DNA of 64,000 nt from NCBI RefSeq assembly GCF_050947335.1, contig NC_134988.1, positions 4,898,001 to 4,962,000 on the forward strand, given 5' to 3'. Both the position numbers and the translations under genes were made by a program. The notes under the pieces were generated by a model, which did not search any database, was not told where the DNA came from, and saw only the letters and a program-made list of their open reading frames with translations. Origin of the DNA: Megachile rotundata. Taxonomy: Eukaryota; Arthropoda; Insecta; Hymenoptera; Megachilidae. Shown here one piece after another: positions 48,837-59,530 of this stretch; positions within the stretch are counted from its first letter, which is position 1; each line of letters starts with the position of its first letter.

Positions 48837-51800
48837 ATATAGCTATTTTTATTACTTTAATTGACTATAATTTGAAATGAATGATGTCGTAATGCAAGAC
48901 CAATTAACTTCGAATTGTTTTGACTTCTCCAAATTATTATCAATGTTCAACCATTCTTAGGCTAATCCTAATTACCCTAAGGGTTTTTATCCCATGATCC
49001 GCCATCTAGCAGTGAATGGAAAGAACTAATTAAACTACTGTTTCAAAAGTATGTAGTTCACCCTGTTCGCCGGAGAGATGGCGCCACTTTTTTCCCATTT
49101 TAGTAAAAATTCAATTAATATCGATTTTGTTGATTAACGTGCTATATATTTATGATGTATTTATTACTATTGATTTTGTGTTGTTTGCAATATATTCCGT
49201 TGATCCGAAGATATGGATTACGTGCTACGAAAAATTCACACACTACATTGTATTTCGTCGATGGTATAGGAAATGACATAAAAATAGCAAACAATTTTCT
49301 TTCGAGTCATCAAAAACAATTCTCTTACATATCTTCCTTTGCAAAAAAGAGTTGATTTGCATAATTTGAACGGTATTGGAGCATGACCGTTTTCCAAAGA
49401 TTTACCCATAGTTTAAATGCAAAAATTCAGTATTTCTTACGCGAAAAGGGGATTCCTCTGTTATGGGCTCTGTCGTGCGCAGCCACGTGAGGCATGCGCT
49501 CTTCTCAGCGCGCGAATTAATATGAATTTAAAAAACATTATGAAACTTACAAATTTTGGGATCTATGCATTTTTAGATTTTGAGAGTTTGGAACTTTTGA
49601 ATTTTGAAATTTTGAAACGTCGATACTTTGAATCTTTTGAAACTTTATATTTTAAAACTCTAGAGCTTTGAAACTCAGGGATTATTAAGCGTTTCATAAT
49701 TTTAAGAATTTGGAAATTTTACACTTTGGAAAATATAGCTTAATTTGTTTCTAGAAAATTTCCGTAGAACCCTTTCATGCAATACTAAATTTAGATATGC
49801 TCGATATTTAAGTGAAGTAGAATTAGTTTAAATTAGTATAAATTAAAGACTATACGATTGTTAATAAATATTTATGAAGCAGATCTCTGTAATTACAGTT
49901 ATATAATATGGTGACATTGGATATGTGACAGGTTAAACACCAGGTTCATATTCAAGAAAGTTCATTTTCAGTAAACATTGTTACAATGTATGTTATGCGT
50001 ACACAAAAAATGTAGAAAAAATGCAAATGTAATGAGACACGTGCCGCATGATGTACCGAATGATTATGCAATTTTAGAAAAAATGTGATTAAGTTTTTGT
50101 ATACTGGTATTACATGAATGCTCATCCATTAATGGAATAGTCGTGGAAATTAAAATGTAATTCGAGATCATTGCTATATAATGCAAGGAAGAGAAATTTT
50201 TTCTCATTATACGATGGTACACTAAGCCATAATGAATCTTTAAGACGCATCTTGCTTTTTCTTATTATTCGCATTTTTTTAAATGAACCTTTAAAATTTG
50301 TCATGAGTGCTGTTAGTTGTTAACGATGTCGGTGACCACTTGGCTCATACCGGAAATTTTGAGCGCCGTGATTATCGGAACGATTGGATTATATGTTTAT
50401 TTCAAATTATTCATATTTAATTTCTGGCGCAAGAGGGGTGTGTTTTACGTGGAACCTACTTTTCCAACGGGAAATATATTGCCGCTTATTCTGGGGACGC
50501 GATCTCAAGGTAAATAAAAAATGAAAAATATAATATTTTACTTAGGTGTTAATTTAAGTGTGTGCTATTTGATTTTTTTCATTGCATTAAATTATCGTGA
50601 AAATATGGTTAAGATATGAATTTATATGGTTAATTTAAAAGTTGCAAAATTTATATGGTTGAGACATAAGTTGCAAATTTATAAAGACAAAAGTCGTGAA
50701 CTTTTTCAGAAACTAGAATATTCAAAAAGTAGAAACAGTACATGTGGTGATATACATATTTGTCACGATATAGCGAAGTCGTGAAACATCTCAGTTATGA
50801 TATAACAGCATTTACTATATCTTAGAAATCCAAGTGTTGTCTCAATTGCGATGTAACAAGGTTGCAAGAGATCAAAATATTATTATGCCACCCTTCACCG
50901 TGACATAACAATAGCTTGATCATAATACGACAAATGGCTTACTTCAAGTTACTTGGTTTGAGTTAAAGAATTCTTTAAAGTGAATTTTTTACATATTTTG
51001 TATGAGCTTTTGTAAATATAAAAACAGTTGTAATATTTCGTGCTTTACCTTAAAATTGACCTTTGTACTTCATTTTTTATTTAAAAGTAAACGTGTTAAA
51101 TTGTGATTATAGCCTGGCTTCATTAATTCAATTTTTGTGGAGTCATCTGCTTAAAAGAATGATAAACACACCTGTATTCGACAACTAACGTCAAAGAAAA
51201 ATATTAACAACTAAAATTTTATAAAAATATCTTTTCTACAGAAAAAATTAGAAATTTCTTAAAAAAAAATATTAAATTAAAATTTACTGAATTATTGTTA
51301 ATTTGCTTACAGTTTAGTTAATTATTAATTAATAATAACGAAATTGTTATTTTCAGCTAAATTTACCAAAGACATTTACGATGATACCAAAAAGCATCGT
51401 GTTACCGGGATATTTATGTTCAACAAACCATTCTTGGTAGTGAACGATCTAGATTTGATTAGAAACGTGTTAACGAAAAATTTTATGAGTTTCCACGACC
51501 GTGGAATATTCTGCAATGAGAAAACAGATCCCCTTTCCGGGAATTTGTTGCAATTACCAGGGAAGAAATGGAGATATTTAAGGGTGAAATTAACGCCAAC
51601 ATTTACATCGGGAAAGCTCAAATCAATATTTCCAGTTTTGCAAGAAAGTGGAGAAAAGTTGAGTAAATATTTGGACGATAAAGCAAGCGTCAGAGGAATA
51701 ATTGATGTGAAAGACGTATTCGCGATGTAAGTAATAAAGGGAAACTTTAATATAATATAATTTTAATATAAAAAAATAAAAATATAAAAAAACTTTAATA

Positions 51801-54800
51801 CAACTTTAGTATAACTTTAATATTTAAATATTCAACACGCCTAAAATATTTAATACACTTTTTGTTCATTAACCATTCTATGCTGAAAGAGTAACCACCC
51901 TTAAAGTTAAAGTTAAGATATATATTTTTTTGATTACTTTGTAAAAAGTAAATTGTGTCTTTCCAAATAACAAATTCTACTGAATTTTCAAAAATTTGAT
52001 TTGTTCAAAAAATATATTACTTACTTTCAAAATTGATCGTTTATTATCACTCTTCATTTATCTTTTGTAGGTATTCCGTAGACATTATAATGTCAGCAGC
52101 GTTTGGAATAACGTGCGATAGCTTTAAAAATCCGAACAATGAGTTTAATTATTGGGGTAAAAAAGTGCTCGAGCCTAAACCGTTTTGGCTTGCGGTTGGT
52201 ATATGGGCTCCGCAGGTGCTGGATCTACTTTCTCTGCCTTACACCGAAAGGGGTGTTACAAATTTTTTTTTGAAAATGTTTGAGGATATAGTTACTTACA
52301 GAGAAAACAACCACATTGTCAGGAAAGACTTCTTAAACTTGCTGATACAGTTAATGAAGAATGGATACGTCGACTCTGATGAAAAATCAGACGAACCGAA
52401 TGTTATGAGTAATTATTATTACAAATATTTATTTACTCTTTCGACGTCTTGTTAGACTCGAGGCTTCTCCTAGTTATAGGTAATTAATAGGGAAAGAAAT
52501 ATTTTTAATTTAGGGAAATTTAAGGGAGAACCTAGGGAGACCTCAGGAAGATCGCGAAAGCAGTTAGAAAAACTTCCATTTTGTTAACTAAAAGAATCCT
52601 AAATTGACTAGAAAGAATTTTTAAATAACTATTTGTGAAAAATTAAATCAAAATTATGATCAATTTTTCAGAAACGACGGAAACTAAATTGACAATAACA
52701 GAAGCTGCGGCACAAGCATTTGTTTTTTATGGAGCTGGTTTCGAAACGTCTTCAACGACGGTAACTTTCTGTTTATACGAATTGGCAATGCATCAAGATA
52801 TACAAGATAGAGTTCGAGAAGAAATCCGGACAGTTTTGAAGAAACACGGTGAATTATCTTACAATGCCGTGAATGACATGCCACATCTACACAAAGTGGT
52901 TTCAGGTTTGTATCTTCTTTCAAACAATTCATCAACAAAATATAAAATATTTTCACAGTGAAAATATCAATTTATTTTAAACGGTATAATCTTGTTCATT
53001 TCTAAAAATAGAATTGTATACTGTTTTCTTCTATATTATGTGATAGTAAATTTCAAGACGAATTCAGTGATATGTAATACATATATATTTTGTTAATTAT
53101 ATTGTGCTTATAAAGCGTGTAAAAAATGTACAGCGGAAGTCCGAGGGAGATTCTCAGAGTCCGCCATTGAAATAACGTCACGTGTAACATTTGTAGTTTG
53201 ACTGTACAGCTTTCATATGAATGATTTCTACTGTTTTTTCACTACTCAATTAAACAATAGTCATCATTTTGTGAAGAAAACTTTTCTAAAAATTTTTAAA
53301 TATATCATCTGAATGAGGTTATATTTGTTATATACAAGGTTTATTTCTATTTTTCAGAAACATTGAGGAAATATCCTCCAGTAGTTTTCCTAAATCGTAT
53401 TTGTACAAAAGATATACAAATAGAAACAACTGATTTTCATATACCTACGGGAACTTCCATATTAATACCTGTGTTTGGTATTCATCGGGATCCTGACATA
53501 TATCCAGATCCTGATAAATTTGATCCAGAAAGATTCTCTGAAGAGAATGTGAAGGCTAGACATCCTTATGCTTATTTACCATTTGGCGAAGGACCGAGGA
53601 TTTGTATCGGTGAGTTAAAAAAGAACAATAATATCTTCAATTATTATACCAGGCATGCTATTCGTAAGTAATGAATATTTGTTGCAATAGCGATTATTGT
53701 GAAACATATATCAAAGTTTTATTTAAGTTAAAAGATGTTCCTTATTTTGTTATAGGATTAAGATTTGGTCTGATACAAACAAAAGTTGGGATAATAAGAA
53801 GTTTATTGAAAAATAGATTCAAACTTGCACCAAATACACCAACTTCTTTGGAATTCAAAGAAGGGTCTTTAATATTAATGGCAAAAAGAGGTGTAAACTT
53901 AAGAATCGAATCAGTGGAGTAATTGAAGCGTTAGATAATTTTATATAATTGAAAAATTGTTATATTGTCTGTTAATACTGTTGTATTTACTGAAATATGG
54001 CAGTGTACTATTAAATGAATTTTTCTAATGAAATTTATCTAAATTTATTCTGTATTAGAAATTCTTGAAAACTTGAAGACTTTTACAAAAAGTACATAAA
54101 ACTTTACAACTCTACAATTACTTTTTAACTATATCACAAAGAACAATACTACTATAATAATAACTATAATAGAACAATAATACTAATTTCTTAAGCGAGG
54201 ATCAGGAAAGGCAAAGAGAAGGTGTACAAAGAAAGCCTGTACCATTTCAACAATGTTTTATTTCGCAGTCTGATATCTGGAATATAACAATATTACATTA
54301 CTTCTGAAAAAAGGTAACAACTAGATTCCACTAAAACGTCCAAACTGAAGGAACCTAGTACCGGTACCCTTTGAGGTCCAAACTGTCAGATGGCAAAGCA
54401 TTGGCTAAGCTCAGCAACTGTGAACGTTGGAGTTCGCTGGGATAATGGAGTGCAGTTTCTTCGAGTGCACCAAGCCCATGAAGCCTGCTGGGTCCACGCA
54501 GGCCACCAGCATCATGAAGTGCACTGCCACCACGCAGTCCCTCAGCATCATGAAGCACGCTTGATGCCAAAAGACTGCTGGGTTCATGAAGAGCACTGGA
54601 TGCAAGAAGGGCAGATTCACGAAGTGGTCCATGGGATTCCAGCACAGCTGACTCACGATGCAGAGGTTGTTCAGGGAGATGGGGAACGGGGGCTGGTGCC
54701 ACTGGCTCGTGTGCCAAAAGCGCAGAGTTGCCAGCATGGTCGGCCACATGCGCAGCCGCAGCTGCAGCATTGTTTTGCGCAGCCGCAGCCGCGGTGGCGG

Positions 54801-55130
54801 CTTTTTGAGCGGCTGCTTGTGTAGTTTCGTAGTCCAGACGCACCGCAGAAAGTTGTTCATCGACGGATTCCGCCTTCGCCTTGGCCTGGCCCACCATGGT
54901 CGTCTGGGCAGCCAGTTCGGCTTCAGCTTCGGCCGCTGCTTGCGCAGCTCGGTCGGCCGTGGCCTGGGCAGCGTTCAAAGCTGCTGTGATCACTTGTACT
55001 TGATGCAGAGCTTGCTTGGCGCTGCTTCTCGCCGCGCTCGCGGCTCTTTCAGCCTGTTGCAGTTGCAATTTCTCATTGTCCACCGCCACGTGGGCGTCTT
55101 TGGCCTGTTGCTCCAATCCCTGCACCACGA
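48837..55130. repeat. Tandem segmental duplication, copy 2
   Basis: The partner of 41330-48030. It includes the upstream repeat region, a complete P450 gene, and the coiled-coil gene up to the breakpoint position. Beyond 55130 the intact gene continues alone. This order implies that copy 2 with its full-length neighbour retains the ancestral right-hand arrangement. Confidence 0.93.
50326..53922 (+). CDS. Cytochrome P450, clan 3 CYP6-like, copy 2
   Basis: Paralogue of the gene at 42838-47089, with the same six-exon structure and identical exon lengths: 50326-50509, 51357-51726, 52071-52408, 52672-52905, 53358-53609 and 53756-53922 (514 aa). All P450 motifs are intact (WRYLR, AGFETS, ETLR, FDPERF, FGEGPRICIG). 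Exon 5 is identical at the protein level between the copies. Differences concentrate in exons 2-4 (for example Leu to Gly just before AGFETS; a cluster of changes around EPKPFWLAVGIWAP) and at the C-terminus (RIESVE versus TIEPVE). Several lie in regions that often form substrate-recognition sites in P450s. Both copies appear functional; divergence of substrate range is inference. Confidence 0.93.
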
Positions 55131-55518
55131 TCTGCTTGCCGGTGAGAGCCGCGGCCGCTGTAGCCGCCGACTGGGCTGCGGCCTGGGCTAATGTATTTTT
55201 CGCGACATACGCAGCCTGGCCGGCGGCCGTTTGCTGATTACTCAGCTGCGTGTGAGCCTGTTCGGCCGCGCCTTTCGCGATACTGGCCAAAGGACCTCCA
55301 ACGCTTAGACCTGGATGTGAAAGCCCGCGGCCATGAGAGAGCGGACCCGGCGCTAGAACGGGAGCAGCCTCTGCGTAGGAAACAGGATCCGCGATTCCTA
55401 ACTCTGGTTCAGCGGCGTACTCGTATTTGTATTCTGCTTGGCGGGGCTGGGCCTCCTTTTTGCTTGGACCACCGTGCGCCAGACAGACGCAGGCCAGGAA
55501 TATCACAATCTTGTTCAT
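54355..55518 (-). CDS. Secreted alanine-rich coiled-coil protein (silk/cuticle-like)
   Basis: A single-exon gene of 387 aa. The ATG at 55518 starts a signal peptide (MNKIVIFLACVCLAHGG); upstream in-frame codons begin at a non-ATG. After a Pro/Tyr/Glu-rich segment (AEYKYEYAAEPELG), residues about 80-270 form an Ala/Gln/Glu heptad-like coiled coil (LEQQAKDAHVAVDNEKLQLQ, AAQAAAEAEAELAAQTTMVG), with an Ala run near its end. The C-terminal third has degenerate Leu/Ser/His repeats (SALHEP, SVLHDAEGLRG, SALHDAGGLRG). Composition recalls coiled-coil silk or extracellular matrix proteins of bees, but I do not recognise a specific orthologue. Insect DUF745-type proteins are another candidate. GC is far above the local background, which creates long shadow frames on the plus strand. 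Confidence 0.8.
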   Translation of the reverse strand: MNKIVIFLACVCLAHGGPSKKEAQPRQAEYKYEYAAEPELGIADPVSYAEAAPVLAPGPLSHGRGLSHPGLSVGGPLASIAKGAAEQAHTQLSNQQTAAGQAAYVAKNTLAQAAAQSAATAAAALTGKQIVVQGLEQQAKDAHVAVDNEKLQLQQAERAASAARSSAKQALHQVQVITAALNAAQATADRAAQAAAEAEAELAAQTTMVGQAKAKAESVDEQLSAVRLDYETTQAAAQKAATAAAAAQNNAAAAAAHVADHAGNSALLAHEPVAPAPVPHLPEQPLHRESAVLESHGPLRESALLASSALHEPSSLLASSVLHDAEGLRGGSALHDAGGLRGPSRLHGLGALEETALHYPSELQRSQLLSLANALPSDSLDLKGYRY

Positions 55519-55659
55519 GGCTTGGGTTTGCACAGTTATTCTTGTGGGTTATCGATCTTCTGTAACAAGGAAATTGCAGACTTTTAATTCGTATTTTGAA
55601 GAGTTTTATTTACCTCTGGATGCAGGGTTATTCGTCTGCTATTTCTAGTCTTTGGGACT

Positions 55660-55990
55660 TGGAGACTTTTAGATTTTCGGACTTTGATATTTTTGGATTT
55701 TGGGACTTTAGGATCTTAAAACTTTGGCACTTTTTGGAAACTGTGGATTTTGGCGAATTTTGAAATATTGGAATTATGGGACTTTTGAGATTTAAAGCTA
55801 TAGGATTTTGGAGCTTTAGGATTATAGGATTCTAAAACTTTTGAACATTGAAACCTTGGAATTTCAAGCTTTGAAACTTCTTGACTTTTGAAATTTTGGA
55901 ATCTAGAAATATTGTAACTTCGGTAATTTGTTTCATATCTGGAGACCTTGGGACTTTGAGATCTTAGGGTTTGGACTCCGCAACCTTGTG
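55660..55990. repeat. Diverged octamer repeat (gacttttg / ggattttg variants)
   Basis: Period near 8-9 bp, with recurring gactttg, ggattttgg and aactttgg. It lies directly upstream of the coiled-coil gene, so it may overlap that gene's promoter region. Confidence 0.65.
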
Positions 55991-58555
55991 GTTTTGAAAT
56001 AGTGCGTCACGACTGAAAAATGGTCGTTGTAAAAGTGGCTTTCAGAAATTTTGAAAGGTTTTAAGCCTTGAACATATAGTCACTTAGGTAAAAATGTACA
56101 AATGCAGAAACACAATGCTAGGTCAATATAAGCACATACTAGGACAAAAGTATCCTGCAATGGCACACAAAGGTTAAAAGACAGAATTGCGTTGTAGTTA
56201 TACAATGGTAGGAAAATGGCGAAGGACAGAGCTATGTGGGTGACTCCTACAGCTTTTTTCTGCAAATTCCTTCGCTGCATATTTGGAATTGAAAGTAGGT
56301 AATAGACATAATAGGTGGAGTATGCTTGCGTCTTTTCGTGCATTCCTGTTTCAAATGTACCTTTCACATTTTAGTCCGTATTAGTCATAGAATATAAATA
56401 AGGTTATGCAGCAGGGTTAGGTCTACTATATTATTCAAATGAAAATTCTTACAAAATTTATTAGCAATAAATTGGTCGGTATTATCTGGTTGAATTTTTA
56501 ATGAATGGTTATTACTCTAATTGCTAAGGAACTATCATTCGTGATCTTTCAGAGATACTGCAAGATCACATTCTTGCAGATTATTAATGACGCACGTCTC
56601 CCTCCATTTCGGTGCAACTCTGTCGCAATTTTGCGGCTCAAAACTAAATTTCCAGTTCCGTCGCGGTCTGAAAAGCAATGCGTGCATATAAACACGCAAT
56701 TATGTCGATGTATGTAGATATTCGTTGCGTGTGACTCTGCAATATGACGCGGCCATGTTTGTCCGATCAGAAAACGTCTCTTAAACGTTTCTTTCAGCCA
56801 TCATCATTTCATTATTTCATCATAAATAATCACAATTTTTAACATTCAATATTCCTATGAGGGTAACATTTGTGTTAAAATAATTAAAAATTTTTATTGG
56901 TATTCAAGCTATGCGTGTTTGATGAAATTGTAGCTTTTTTAATTTTGTATTGAAGAAGAAATTGTGTGGAATTGTTTTGTATTTCCAAAAAATCATGAAC
57001 TTTATAATTAATAAGAAGACTATAATTAAGTAGAAATAAAATACAAAATGGTTGACAGTCGCCTCAAGAATGTAATTAAAAACAGAAACAAGTATTAAAT
57101 TTTATGTTTTATTTGTATGAATGAGTATAACAAAGGATGTATTCTTTTCAACAATTAATTGTGTTAAGAAAGTAGCATAATTAGCTGGAAACAAAAGGTG
57201 TAGATGGTTTAGATGACCTTGATTGTCACATTTATGTTTAACAGACACGGTGAATCATAATGTATGCAATGTGTAAATGAAAGTATACTGAAACATAATC
57301 CTTTGTAGTCGAATACTTTAGTATCGAATATAAATCTTGGCGTAAATGAATAATACCTTTTTACATGCACTCGTTACTTTGCACACTCACAATCCTAATT
57401 ATAAATTAAACAAATAAAATTATAGAATTTACAGCAATTACCATTATAGAATAAATAAAGCTGTTTATTTAAATAAATATTTAACTACTGTTATTAATAA
57501 ACAGTTATATAATTTGGTAATGTTTATAATATTTTAGTGAAAATTAACTATAATAGAAAACAATAAAAAGCATTAATTTATTAAACTTTCTATTATAAAT
57601 CAGCTTGAATTTGACTAGTTGAAATTGATGTGTTAATTATAGAACTTGATATTAATAAAGAATTTTCATTTATTTAATTACTTATGTATACAATTTATCC
57701 AAACAAGTCATTTATATTTATAATAAATAGAATTTTATTTTTAATACGCTTTTAATTTGATTAAACCATTAGATAAGGATTAGATGATTAAAAGCGTAAC
57801 TAGAGGAAATAATAACCAGAAAAATATTTCTGTTTTTCCAAAAATAATTTCCAAAAAAACAAACTTCTTCCACAACAACAAAACTCGTGAATTCCGTCAT
57901 AAAAATATGAATAATAATGTTTAATAAAGCGAGATTATGTATAAAATTCAGCCGTACATTTTGGTACAAACGGTAGTTAAAATGTTAATAAACAAAATTT
58001 ATTAATTAGTTTTTATTATTTATGATTTATATGTCAACTAGATACGTTAATATAAAAGAATAAAGTAGTATAAAAAAAAAAACAAAATTATTTCATATTA
58101 TAGTGTGAATAATTGGGAATGTTTAAAATATTATTTTTCGGTGAAATATTTTTAGGCGGTCGTTAATCACGAAAGGGAATTATAAACGATTTATTGTTGC
58201 AAATTGTTAGTACTCACGTAGAGTGGAACCAGTCGGGCGTTTAAGGGACCAGTGTTCTTCAGGCTCGAGAAAACAACTAACTGATACCACTTACCTGATC
58301 ATCGAAGCTCTTATAGGTCTGTATTCTAACGAAACGATAGTATAGTTGTTACGGAGGGGTTGGGGATACTGAGAATAACGACTAACTTGCTGTCTCTAAT
58401 TTTTTTGGTGAGTTTCGGATTAAACATAATAAATTCACTGAAGAATTAATTTTATTGACAAATACATAATATATTAATTTTTTTACGGAAATTACAATTC
58501 TATCATTTTTATAAGGTAACAATTGTGTAATTTAAAAATTGTATTATTAAAAAGT
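55991..58555. other. Intergenic
   Basis: No gene supported. Patches of mixed composition at 56580-56780 and 58150-58380 lack recognisable frames. The rest is AT-rich. Confidence 0.4.
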
Positions 58556-59000
58556 TAATAATTATGCAATTTAGTAATTATAATTATAGTAAGTTAATAA
58601 TTGTACAACTTAATAAATGTGCAAATTAATAATTGCAATTATAATAACTCAATAATTGTGCAATTAAGTAAATGTATTTATAATAAGTTAATGATTGCAC
58701 AATTTAATAATTGCAGTTGTAATACGTCAATAATTGTGCAATTAAGTAATTGTATTTATAGTAAGTTAATAATTGTGCAATTTAATAATTGCAATTATAA
58801 GAAGTTAATAATTGTGCAATTAAGTAACTGTATTTATAATAAGTCAATAATTGTGCAATTAAGTAATTGTATTTATAATAAGTTAATAATTGCACAATTT
58901 AATAATTGTGATTGTAATAAGTTAATGATTGTGCAATTTAATAATTGCAATAATTACTTTTTAGTAAATGTAACTATAATAAGTTAATAATTGCATTCAA
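58556..59000. repeat. 39-bp minisatellite
   Basis: About ten units of roughly 39 bp, of the form aagttaataattgtgcaatt... with two subtypes (aatttaataattgcaattat and attaagtaattgtatttat) that partly alternate. Because 39 is divisible by three, the array reads as a 13-residue repeat (LIIVQFNNCNYNK-like) with no independent evidence of translation. Confidence 0.88.
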
Positions 59001-59530
59001 TAATTGTAATAATTGCGATTTAATAAATATAACGATAATAAATCAATAACTATAATCATTGTATTAAAAAATTGTAACAATTGTATTTAATAACTGTAAT
59101 AATTACGGCTTAATACTTTTAATGAATTGCAATTAATTAACAATTGTAAATTTAATAATTTTAATAAACCCCCCAAAACAAGTAGCACTATTAATCTCTT
59201 AACTGCCACATAACCACATTACAGTTTCAAATAAATACATTAATTATTCATCATAATTTATAATTAACTAAATTAATTATCATAAATAATAATTAATTAT
59301 TACAAATAATGATTAACTACATTTCTTGAAATACGATAATAGTATAAAAATTTTAAACAACACTGTATAATTTTACACTCTCGATTCGATACAACCGCGT
59401 TTCACTCGTTTCTTTTGTCAATGTGTGTCTACGCATCGTATTAATTAAAAATTATATTCTACCCTCATTAACTCTATGATGATTTATACGAATTACAACC
59501 CCGCATTGACCTAAATCGTATAATATCAGA

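Noticed and set aside
54390..55237. Long plus-strand frames (144, 177, 73 aa) opposite the coiled-coil gene
   Set aside because: Shadows caused by the high GC content of the minus-strand gene; no signal peptide, domain or good start.
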